Source of the DNA: an uncultured Bacteroidales bacterium
GTDB taxonomy: Bacteria; Bacteroidota; Bacteroidia; Bacteroidales; UBA932
Direction of reading: 5' to 3'
Length of the DNA stretch: 6,900 bases
NCBI GenBank assembly: GCA_946999645.1
Contig: CAMQDS010000025.1
Coordinates: forward strand, 1 to 6,900
A program made the translations under genes and the position numbers. This document shows, piece after piece, positions 1 to 5,636 of the stretch. Under the pieces are notes generated by a model. It ran no database searches, had not been told where the DNA came from, and saw only the letters and a list, made by a program, of their open reading frames with translations. Positions within the stretch are counted from its first letter, which is position 1, and each line of letters starts with the position of its first letter.

Positions 1-107
1 TGCCGTTTTATGCTCGTTTTCGCTTACCCTCAAAATAGCAAGAAAGCCTAAATGATACTATTCCAAATAGTTACATCCATTGCATATCCCGCTATTTCCC
101 TTAATTC

Positions 108-341
108 TTAACTGCCGATTATGCCTAAACTAAATGATGCAAATATGAATGAATAAGTTATAGCTTCATAAAAATCTTCACTACTATCATCAAAAATTCC
201 ACGTAAAAAATTTGCAGCGGAAAATGCATTGGCAGCAAAAACAGTTAATATTAAAAATATAAGCAATATCCAGAAAATAGTCTGTGCTGTTTTTATATCG
301 TGTTTTATTATTGTTATTTGATCTTCGAGTATCTTTTTCAT
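108..341 (-). CDS. small predicted membrane protein, unknown function
   Basis: A 77-residue hypothetical protein that I do not recognise. The N-terminal 20 residues are polar and charged (MKKILEDQ, then KHDIKT). A strongly hydrophobic segment follows at about residues 21-41 (the stretch around FWILLIFLILTVF), then an acidic linker (DDSSED, 51-56), then a second hydrophobic stretch at about 60-77 that runs to the C-terminus. Two membrane helices are therefore likely, with no cleavable signal peptide evident. The start is ATG with no clear Shine-Dalgarno site, which is normal for Bacteroidota. It begins 13 nt after the stop of the upstream small gene (355-642) on the same strand, so the two are probably co-transcribed, possibly also with the MATE gene. 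The coherent hydrophobic/charged pattern argues for a real gene, but homologues have not been checked. No terminator is obvious after it. Confidence 0.55.
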   Translation of the reverse strand: MKKILEDQITIIKHDIKTAQTIFWILLIFLILTVFAANAFSAANFLRGIFDDSSEDFYEAITYSFIFASFSLGIIGS

Positions 342-354
342 TTTGATTATTGTT

Positions 355-642
355 TTATAGTGAATTTTCTAATTTACTTGTTTTTACAACGGCTTGATTA
401 TAAGCATTCATTTCTGTTTCTGAATTAAAACTCATAGTACCGTCCTGATTTAGTGTGGCTTTAGGAAGATAATATCCATTATCTGCAGCCCATTTTAGGA
501 ATCCTGAAATTGCTTTTCTCATTTCATCAATTGTTAAATCACTTGTACTTTTTATATAATTAAATGTCTGTCCTGACAATTTATCTTTTGTAAATATATA
601 TAATCTTTTATTTAGTTTTAATTTTGAATATTGGTTGTCCAA
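355..642 (-). CDS. small hypothetical protein, likely TTG start overlapping the MATE gene end
   Basis: A 95-residue, mostly hydrophilic protein that I do not recognise. The N-terminal third is basic (KLKLNKRLY, KDKLSG). The middle (about 36-60) looks like a small folded unit, with IDEMRKAISGFLKWAADNG followed by YYLP. The C-terminal third is polar, with NQDGTMSFNSETEMNAYNQ. There is no signal peptide or membrane segment. The first codon is TTG at 642-640; an in-frame TGA lies just upstream at 660-658, and the only internal ATG is at codon 41, so the exact start is uncertain (TTG, or ATT slightly upstream). The 5' end overlaps the last 35 nt of the MATE gene in another frame, suggesting translational coupling, or that this is a gene remnant with a lost N-terminus. 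The downstream two-helix membrane gene follows after 13 nt. The protein-like composition favours real coding, with moderate confidence. Confidence 0.5.
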   Translation of the reverse strand: MDNQYSKLKLNKRLYIFTKDKLSGQTFNYIKSTSDLTIDEMRKAISGFLKWAADNGYYLPKATLNQDGTMSFNSETEMNAYNQAVVKTSKLENSL

Positions 643-1966
643 TACTCTTGAAATAATTCATCATAATAGGTACAGTCAGGATAAATGAAAATAAGTCTGC
701 TGCAGCCTGACTGATTTCAACTCCTTTAAGTCCCATTAAACTAGGCAAAAGGAGAATAAGAGGGATAAAGAATAGACCGTTTCTTGCAGATGCAAGAATG
801 TTAGCACCTATTGTTCTGCCACTTGTTTGTAGCGTCATATTACTTATAGTGATTATTGCAGCCAAAGGATACGTGATTATCTGCCACCTTAGGGCTTCTG
901 CACCAATTCTAACTACATCTGCATCATGCAGTAGAACATAAACTGTTTCTTCGGCAAAAATAAATCCAGGAATACAGCAGAATAGAAGAAAAATCAAATC
1001 AACCTTTATGCAGAACAGGAATCCTTCTTTTACCCTGTCAAATTGCTTTGCACCATAATTAAATCCGCAAAGAGGCTGAAATCCCTGTCCTATACCTATT
1101 ATTATAGAAAAAACAACGAAAGATATTCTAGATACTATTGACATACCAGCGATTGCCTCATCCCCATACATTCCAGCGGCTATATTCAATAGTAAGGTCG
1201 CAATACTTGCCAATCCTTGACGACTTAATGAAGGTGTACCTCCCTTAAGAATTTCATTATAGAAAATTTTCTCTTTTGAAAAATCTTTTAATCTTATTGT
1301 TATATTTCCTCCCCTTCGTGTCATAGCAAGCAGGATAATGAAACTTATAATCTGCCCTATAACCGTTCCTATTGCCGTCCCCTGTATACCCATATCAAGA
1401 GTGAATGTAAAGAAAGGTACTGCTAAAACATTCAGAAAGGCACCTGCAACTATACCAATCATAGCATATGATGCACTCCCTTGAAAACGGAGTTGATTAT
1501 TAAGAGTCATTGAGGCTGTCATAAAAGGACACCCGAGTAGGACAATACCGAGAAAGTCTTCTGTATATGGCAATATAGAAGGTGTGGAACCCAACATACG
1601 GGAAATAGGGGTAAGAAAAAGAAGACCTATTATAGTTATAAGTAGACCGAATGCAAATGAGCAGAAAAAGGCAGTTGTTGCCATTTTTCCAGCATTATCA
1701 TTTTCCTTTGCACCTAATTTTCTGGAAATATACGTACCAGAGCCTTGACCAAAAAAGAATCCGAACGCCTGTATTATTGCCATAACAGGAAAAACTACAC
1801 CCACAGCAGCTGTTGCCTGAGTACTTATCTTTCCAACAAAAAAAGTATCAGCTATATTGTAAATACTTGTTATAAGCATACTTATTACAGTAGGTGTAGC
1901 CATTGTCGCAATGGCTACACCTACAGGAGCTTTAGTAAGGAAAGTATAATTGTCTTTTTTTACCAT
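608..1966 (-). CDS. MATE family multidrug efflux transporter (MepA/DinF-like)
   Basis: A 452-residue inner-membrane antiporter that would export cationic drugs or metabolites in exchange for Na+ or H+. The length is typical of the MATE family, and about twelve hydrophobic segments can be read in two related halves. In the N-lobe, the first helix carries PTVISMLITSIYNIADTFFVG (25-45, with acidic D40), followed by the family-typical GQGSGTYISRKLGA (73-86). In the C-lobe the equivalent loop is GQGFQPLCGFNYGAK (293-307), after SRQGLASIATLLLN (248-261). These match bacterial MepA-like MATE proteins; the substrate cannot be told from sequence. The start is ATG, 83 bp from the divergently transcribed outer-membrane gene. 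Codons 15-26 contain a perfect 16-bp inverted repeat (separate entry). The 3' end overlaps the next small gene by 35 nt. No dedicated regulator gene is present in the window. Confidence 0.93.
   Translation of the reverse strand: MVKKDNYTFLTKAPVGVAIATMATPTVISMLITSIYNIADTFFVGKISTQATAAVGVVFPVMAIIQAFGFFFGQGSGTYISRKLGAKENDNAGKMATTAFFCSFAFGLLITIIGLLFLTPISRMLGSTPSILPYTEDFLGIVLLGCPFMTASMTLNNQLRFQGSASYAMIGIVAGAFLNVLAVPFFTFTLDMGIQGTAIGTVIGQIISFIILLAMTRRGGNITIRLKDFSKEKIFYNEILKGGTPSLSRQGLASIATLLLNIAAGMYGDEAIAGMSIVSRISFVVFSIIIGIGQGFQPLCGFNYGAKQFDRVKEGFLFCIKVDLIFLLFCCIPGFIFAEETVYVLLHDADVVRIGAEALRWQIITYPLAAIITISNMTLQTSGRTIGANILASARNGLFFIPLILLLPSLMGLKGVEISQAAADLFSFILTVPIMMNYFKSIGQPIFKIKTK
1890..1924 (-). repeat. 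perfect 16-bp inverted repeat (3-nt loop) inside the MATE gene start
   Basis: On the plus strand the left arm gtaggtgtagccattg (1890-1905) is followed by tcg (1906-1908) and its exact reverse complement (1909-1924). The flanking bases (1889 and 1925, both a) do not pair. In the MATE mRNA it lies at nucleotides 43-77 of the coding sequence (codons 15-26) and would fold into a very stable stem-loop. There is no U-run on either side, so it is not an intrinsic terminator. Confidence 0.9.
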
Positions 1967-1987
1967 CCAGTATTAAATTACTTTTAA

Positions 1988-2021
1988 TTTGTGCGAAATC
2001 TGACTAAAATAATTAATTTTG
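1988..2021 (+). promoter_or_regulatory. Bacteroidetes-type promoter for the outer-membrane barrel gene
   Basis: TTTG at 1988-1991 and TAATTTTG at 2014-2021 match the Bacteroidetes housekeeping consensus (TTTG at about -33 and TAnnTTTG at about -7). The spacer is 22 nt, slightly long. Transcription would start a few bases downstream of 2021, giving a leader of about 20 nt before the ATG at 2050. No Shine-Dalgarno sequence is seen; the leader is A/T-rich, as is usual in this phylum. The MATE gene's promoter must lie in the same 83-bp gap on the other strand, but I find no good match for it. Confidence 0.6.
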
Positions 2022-2049
2022 CGGACAAATAAAAATTAAATACGATTTT

Positions 2050-3429
2050 ATGAAAAAATACCTTACCATTGTAATGTTTATGACAATAGTTATGAACTTA
2101 TCCGCTGAAACATATTCAAAAAAGACACCTGCAAATGGTGCCAAAACAGGGTTTAACTTCGGTCCTGTACCTGCAATAGGTTATAGTACGGATTCCGGTT
2201 TTCAATATGGGCTTTTGAGTGACATCTATTACTTTGGCGACGGTTCAAAATATCCTGATTATCTTTATAAGTTCAATGTACAGGCTTCTGCCTATACAAA
2301 GGGTAATATGATATTTCATGGATTTTTTGATTCAAAATATTTAGTTCCTGGCTTAAGACTTTCAGCAGCTATAACTTACCTCGGTAATAAAACCTATTCT
2401 TTTTACGGATTTAATGGAGCAACCGCAAATTATATTCCTGAGTTAGATAAAATTTCAAATGAAGGCTTGGGCTTTTATCTTATGAAACGTCATATTTTTA
2501 GAGTTATGACAGGGCTTCAGGGAAAAATTGGAAATAGTAATTGGGGCTGGGCAGCTGGTCTATCTTACTACAGTTTTCGTACAGGAAATGCAGAACATAA
2601 AAGAATAAATCAACAAGCATCATTGTTTGATCTCTATGTAAAGAACGGGATAATACCTGCTGATGAAGTAAAGGGCGGACGTCATTTTGAATTTAAGGCA
2701 GGAGTTGTCTATGACACAAGAGATAATGAAAATAGTCCAAGTAGGGGAACTAATTTGGAAATCTATGCCTTCGGCTCTCCAGATATTTTTCAAAAAAGAA
2801 ATAACTATCTGAAACTTGCAGTACATTTTAAACAATTCATTCCACTAATGCAAGATAAAATTGTATTTGGATGTCATCTTGCATATCAGGGAATTATCGC
2901 AGGTAAGGCTCCATATTACTCTCTTCAGACAATCCAGTCTCTTAATATGAAGCAAATCAACACGGAAGGTCTTGGTAGTACTTGTACAGTAAGAGGTACA
3001 CTTATGAACAGATTTATTGGTAATGGTTATGCTTGGTCTAACTTTGAACTTCGTTTCAAGATAGTTTCTTTTGATTTTATAAATCAACATTGGACAATTG
3101 CAACCAATCCTTTCTTTGATGCAGGAATGGTGGTTCAACCATACAATGCTGCAGCTATGGTAAACACCTTTAAAAAGCCTGAAAACATCAAGCCGTTATT
3201 ACTGACCAAAAAGGATGGAACAAAAGAAGAACTTAAATTAAACGGTAAGGCAAGTTCAATGACAGAATTGATGTACTCTGGTAAAAAAGAAACTTTGCAT
3301 ATGAGTGCAGGTTTTGGAATACATTTCATAATGAATCAAAACTTTAATGTCAGCCTTGAGTTTGCTAAGCCTTTCAAAAAGCAAGATGGACTCTTTGGTA
3401 TGAACATCGGACTTAATTATATTTTCTAA
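2050..3429 (+). CDS. Omp85/BamA-like outer-membrane beta-barrel protein without POTRA domains
   Basis: A 459-residue predicted outer-membrane protein. Residues 1-19 form a signal peptide (MKKYLTIVMFMTIVMNLSA), with likely cleavage near SAE. The mature part is rich in alternating aromatic/hydrophobic strands separated by polar turns, and ends in aromatic NYIF as outer-membrane barrels do. Omp85 hallmarks are visible: DTRDNENSPSRGT (222-234, the D-x-R-D...P-x-R-G strand/turn), VRG (314-316, the loop-6 VRG/F motif), FFDAG (355-359) and AKPFKKQDG (439-447), which closely resembles the end of E. coli BamA. Only about 20-30 residues precede the first strand, so there are no POTRA repeats and it is unlikely to be the essential BamA itself. 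It belongs to the standalone 'BamA/TamA family' barrels common in Bacteroidota, whose role is uncertain (surface antigen, secretion or transport). A polar segment at 366-414 between the last strands is unusually long. It is a single-gene unit divergent from the MATE gene. Confidence 0.85.
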   Translation: MKKYLTIVMFMTIVMNLSAETYSKKTPANGAKTGFNFGPVPAIGYSTDSGFQYGLLSDIYYFGDGSKYPDYLYKFNVQASAYTKGNMIFHGFFDSKYLVPGLRLSAAITYLGNKTYSFYGFNGATANYIPELDKISNEGLGFYLMKRHIFRVMTGLQGKIGNSNWGWAAGLSYYSFRTGNAEHKRINQQASLFDLYVKNGIIPADEVKGGRHFEFKAGVVYDTRDNENSPSRGTNLEIYAFGSPDIFQKRNNYLKLAVHFKQFIPLMQDKIVFGCHLAYQGIIAGKAPYYSLQTIQSLNMKQINTEGLGSTCTVRGTLMNRFIGNGYAWSNFELRFKIVSFDFINQHWTIATNPFFDAGMVVQPYNAAAMVNTFKKPENIKPLLLTKKDGTKEELKLNGKASSMTELMYSGKKETLHMSAGFGIHFIMNQNFNVSLEFAKPFKKQDGLFGMNIGLNYIF

Positions 3430-3544
3430 TAAGTCATAATCATAGAAAGTACTTTACTCTGCAATATAATTGACGTTATTACAGATTTGCCTGCATTGTA
3501 ATTCCATTCTTTTATTAAATACTTGTGCAAAATAGTAATTATGA

Positions 3545-3557
3545 TGACATTTTGTCA
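3545..3557. promoter_or_regulatory. short inverted repeat TGACA-TTT-TGTCA upstream of groESL
   Basis: A perfect 5-bp inverted repeat with a 3-bp centre, 12 bp upstream of the putative -24 box. Its position suggests a regulator-binding site for the chaperonin operon. With arms this short, chance in AT-rich DNA cannot be excluded. Confidence 0.35.
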
Positions 3558-3568
3558 CATATCAAAAT

Positions 3569-3584
3569 TTGGCACAGCTATTGA
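3569..3584 (+). promoter_or_regulatory. candidate groESL promoter resembling a sigma-54 -24/-12 element
   Basis: TTGGCACAGCTATTGA has an intact -24 half (TTGGCAC) and a -12 half TTGA in place of TTGC, with the canonical spacing (GG at 3571-3572, then 10 nt, then the -12 pair at 3583-3584). Transcription would begin near 3596, leaving a leader of about 50 nt before groES. The second base of the normally near-invariant GC is A here, so the match is imperfect. The same TTTG (3568-3571) could instead be a -33 element of the housekeeping sigma factor, but no good TAnnTTTG lies at the right distance downstream. Confidence 0.35.
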
Positions 3585-3597
3585 CTAATTAAATAGC
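3577..3597. repeat. inverted repeat GCTATT-N9-AATAGC at the groESL start region
   Basis: Six-bp perfect arms (3577-3582 and 3592-3597) are separated by 9 bp. The element overlaps the candidate -12 box and the expected transcription start, a position suited to a repressor operator. The 9-bp spacing recalls CIRCE but the arm sequences are unrelated. It is short and may be fortuitous. Confidence 0.35.
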
Positions 3598-3598
3598 G

Positions 3599-3613
3599 GT
3601 TTCGGAAAGAAAC
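3599..3613 (+). promoter_or_regulatory. small stem-loop in the groES leader
   Basis: GTTTC-GGAAA-GAAAC is a perfect 5-bp stem with a 5-nt purine loop, located 33 nt before the groES start codon. In the mRNA leader it could affect stability or act as a weak RNA thermosensor. It does not cover the start codon, so a direct thermosensor role is speculative. Confidence 0.3.
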
Positions 3614-3646
3614 GGATACGAAATTTTAAAATAAATTAATAGAATT

Positions 3647-3913
3647 ATGATTAAACCATTAGCAGATAGGGTCGTTATTGAGCCAAAAGAGGCAGAGACC
3701 AAAACCGCTTCAGGATTGTATATACCTGATACGGCTAAAGAGAAACCACAAGAAGGAACTGTAATAGCTGCAGGTCCTGGAAAGAAAGATGAACCTATGG
3801 AAGTAAAAGTAGGGGATTGTGTTCTCTATGGCAAATATGCGGGTACTGAAGTTACTGTAGGAGAGAAAAAGCTTCTTATAGTTCGCCAGTCAGACATTTT
3901 GGCAATATTATAA
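3647..3913 (+). CDS. groES: co-chaperonin GroES (Cpn10)
   Basis: An 88-residue cytoplasmic co-chaperonin; its heptameric ring caps GroEL to close the folding chamber. The length is slightly short of the roughly 90-97 of other phyla, as is usual in Bacteroidota. The N-terminus IKPLADRVVIEP (2-13) is the classical GroES signature region. Residues 17-34 form the mobile loop with the GroEL-binding hydrophobic tripeptide LYI (24-26) in SGLYIPD. GPGKKDEP (43-50) is the roof region, VGDCVLYGKYAGTEV (55-69) the core barrel, and the end SDILAIL is conserved. The start is ATG, giving the normal N-terminus. It lies 38 nt upstream of groEL in the usual operon order, with control elements at 3545-3613. 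Identity is not in doubt. Confidence 0.98.
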   Translation: MIKPLADRVVIEPKEAETKTASGLYIPDTAKEKPQEGTVIAAGPGKKDEPMEVKVGDCVLYGKYAGTEVTVGEKKLLIVRQSDILAIL

Positions 3914-3939
3914 TCGAAATAGTTTCAGGTTAAGATTAA

Positions 3940-3943
3940 AAGG
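3940..3943 (+). promoter_or_regulatory. possible ribosome binding site for groEL
   Basis: An AAAAGGAAAATATT context places an AGGA core about 8 nt before the groEL ATG at 3952. Such a purine-rich site is stronger than those before the other genes here and fits a highly translated gene; Bacteroidota do not generally need one. Confidence 0.45.
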
Positions 3944-3951
3944 AAAATATT

Positions 3952-5574
3952 ATGGCAAAAGATATAAAATTTAATGTAGATGTCCGTTCTAAAATGAAAG
4001 AAGGGGCAGATGCTCTTGCAGATGCGGTAAAAGTTACGCTTGGTCCTAAGGGTCGTAACGTTGTTATTGATAAGAAGTTCGGTGCGCCTCAGGTTACTAA
4101 AGACGGTGTAACTGTTGCTAAGGAAGTTGAACTCGAAGATAAATTTGCAAATATGGGTGCACAGATGGTTAAAGAAGTTGCATCCAAGACTAATGAGCAG
4201 GCTGGTGATGGTACAACAACTGCAACAGTGCTTGCACAGGCTATTATTCGTGAGGGGTTGAAAAATGTTACAGCAGGAGCAAATCCGATGGACATTAAGA
4301 GAGGTCTTGATAAGGCAGTTGATATTGTTGTAAATTATCTTAAAGAACACAGTCAGTCTGTTGGTGACGATTATTCAAAGATAGAGCAGGTAGGTACCGT
4401 TTCAGCAAACAATGACAGTTATATAGGAAAACTTATAGCTGATGCTATGTCAAAGGTTAAGAAAGACGGCGTTATTACAGTAGAAGAAGCTAAAGGAACA
4501 GCTACTGAAGTTAAAGTCGTTGAGGGTATGCAGTTCGACAGGGGCTATATTTCTCCTTATTTTATGACCAATGCAGACAAGATGGAGGCTGTTCTTGATG
4601 ATGCAAAGATTCTTATTACAGATAAGAAAATTTCTACAATGAAAGATTTGCTTCCTATTCTTGAACCAATTGCTCGTGAAGGCAAATCACTGCTTATTGT
4701 TGCAGAAGATGTTGATGGCGAGGCTCTTACAACTCTTGTTGTAAATAAACTTCGTGGTACATTGAAGATTGCTGCTGTTAAGGCTCCAGGCTTTGGTGAC
4801 CGTAGAAAGGAGATGCTTCAAGATATAGCAACACTTACAGGAGCCATTGTAGTTTCTGAAGAGAGAGGCTTTACTCTTGAAAATACAACACCTGATATGT
4901 TAGGTTCCGCTGAAAAAGTTACAATTACAAAAGAAAATACTACAATAGTAGGCGGTGCAGGAAACAAAGATGATATAAAGGAGCGTGCAGAACTTATTCG
5001 CAAGCAAATCTCTACTTCTACATCTGACTATGACAAAGAAAAACTACAGGAAAGGTTGGGTAAATTAGCAGGTGGTGTAGCCGTCTTATATGTAGGTGCT
5101 ACTACCGAAGTTGAGATGAAAGAAAAGAAGGATAGGGTAGAGGACGCACTAAATGCTACTCGTGCTGCAGTTGAAGAAGGTTATCTGCCAGGCGGTGGAG
5201 TATCGTATATACGTGCTGCTGAATCTCTAAGCAATGTCAAGGGTGATAACGAAGATGAAACTACAGGTATACGTATTATCGCGCGTGCTATAGAAGAGCC
5301 TCTTCGTCAAATTGCTGCCAATGCTGGAGTTGAAGGTAGCGTAATTATACAAAAAATACGTGAGGGCAAAGCTGATTTTGGTTATAATGCCCGTACAAAT
5401 GAGTATGTAAATCTATATGAAGCTGGGGTTATCGATCCTACCAAAGTTGCACGTGTTGCTTTGGAAAATGCGGCTTCAGTAGCAGGTATGTTCCTTACTA
5501 CTGAATGTGGGATTGTAGATATTCCTGAACCACAGAATGCTGCTCCTGCTATGCCTGCAGGTGGCATGATGTAG
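3952..5574 (+). CDS. groEL: chaperonin GroEL (Cpn60/Hsp60)
   Basis: A 540-residue, full-length ATP-dependent chaperonin that forms the cytoplasmic double-heptamer folding machine with GroES. The equatorial domain carries the ATP-binding TLGPKGRN (29-36) and GDGTTTAT (85-92, with D86 equivalent to the E. coli D87 metal ligand). D398 in VEDALNAT (396-403) is the catalytic aspartate, followed by the Cpn60 signature AAVEEGYLPGGG (405-416). The apical domain includes EGMQFDRGYISPYF (191-204) and KAPGFGDRRKEML (277-289). The C-terminus is a short flexible tail with methionines and glycines (PAMPAGGMM), shorter than the long GGM repeats of many species. All key residues are present. Its codons look less AT-biased than those of the flanking genes, as expected for high expression. 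It is the second gene of the groESL operon and ends in a strong terminator at 5598-5636. Confidence 0.99.
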   Translation: MAKDIKFNVDVRSKMKEGADALADAVKVTLGPKGRNVVIDKKFGAPQVTKDGVTVAKEVELEDKFANMGAQMVKEVASKTNEQAGDGTTTATVLAQAIIREGLKNVTAGANPMDIKRGLDKAVDIVVNYLKEHSQSVGDDYSKIEQVGTVSANNDSYIGKLIADAMSKVKKDGVITVEEAKGTATEVKVVEGMQFDRGYISPYFMTNADKMEAVLDDAKILITDKKISTMKDLLPILEPIAREGKSLLIVAEDVDGEALTTLVVNKLRGTLKIAAVKAPGFGDRRKEMLQDIATLTGAIVVSEERGFTLENTTPDMLGSAEKVTITKENTTIVGGAGNKDDIKERAELIRKQISTSTSDYDKEKLQERLGKLAGGVAVLYVGATTEVEMKEKKDRVEDALNATRAAVEEGYLPGGGVSYIRAAESLSNVKGDNEDETTGIRIIARAIEEPLRQIAANAGVEGSVIIQKIREGKADFGYNARTNEYVNLYEAGVIDPTKVARVALENAASVAGMFLTTECGIVDIPEPQNAAPAMPAGGMM

Positions 5575-5579
5575 TAGAA

Positions 5580-5598
5580 TATATTATTTAATAATATA
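5580..5598. repeat. AT-only inverted repeat after groEL
   Basis: tatattatt (5580-5588), one central t, and its exact reverse complement aataatata (5590-5598). It lies immediately between the groEL stop codon and the GC-rich terminator stem. On the minus strand it supplies the T-rich stretch downstream of the shared hairpin. It is weak as a hairpin by itself. Confidence 0.6.
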
Positions 5599-5636
5599 AA
5601 CGGGTGATAGTCTTTATGGCTATCATCCGTTTTTTT
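5598..5636 (+). terminator. intrinsic terminator of groESL, probably shared with the convergent gene
   Basis: The stem ACGGGTGATAG (5600-5610) pairs with CTATCATCCGT (5620-5630) across a 9-nt loop; the only non-Watson-Crick pair is one G-U. Two further A-T pairs extend the stem outward. A run of seven T (5630-5636) follows, completing a textbook rho-independent terminator for groEL. The stop codon of the minus-strand glycosyltransferase (5637-5635) lies in the T-run, so the same stem sits directly behind that gene and could terminate it too, although its U-tract on that side is poorer. Confidence 0.92.

Larger units (their letters stand above)
3430..3646. other. intergenic region between barrel gene and groES
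   Basis: This 217-bp stretch has no credible gene. Its first part (to about 3540) should hold the 3' end of the barrel transcript, but no strong terminator is evident: the only hairpin is a weak, bulged one built on ATTACA/TGTAAT around 3479-3503, without a clean U-run. The second part (3541-3646) holds the groESL control elements listed separately. I looked for a CIRCE element (TTAGCACTC-N9-GAGTGCTAA) and it is absent. Confidence 0.7.

Noticed and set aside
1..51. open plus-strand frame from the left edge ending in TAA
   Set aside because: Only 16 codons are visible, with no recognisable motif; this cannot be distinguished from chance.
57..71. ACTATT-CCA-AATAGT hairpin downstream of the small membrane gene
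   Set aside because: A 6-bp AT-rich stem without a clean U-run on the minus strand is too weak to call a terminator.
1745..1987. 80-aa plus-strand open frame opposite the MATE N-terminus
   Set aside because: It is a shadow of the conserved MATE coding sequence, and the translation is rich in Tyr, Ser and Cys with no family resemblance.
2620..3329. several minus-strand frames of 64-97 aa opposite the outer-membrane gene
   Set aside because: All are antisense to the well-supported Omp85-like coding sequence and have no protein-like character.
3541..3588. 15-codon plus-strand frame (ATG ATG ... TAA) upstream of groES, a possible leader peptide
   Set aside because: It overlaps the candidate promoter and would lie mostly upstream of the expected transcription start.
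3430..3646. CIRCE/HrcA operator expected before groESL
   Set aside because: No TTAGCACTC-N9-GAGTGCTAA or near variant is present; the N9-spaced repeat at 3577-3597 has unrelated arms.
3925..4350. 141-aa minus-strand open frame, cysteine-rich
   Set aside because: It lies fully antisense to the start of groEL, whose identity is certain. The low-complexity, Cys/Asn-rich composition is that of a shadow frame.
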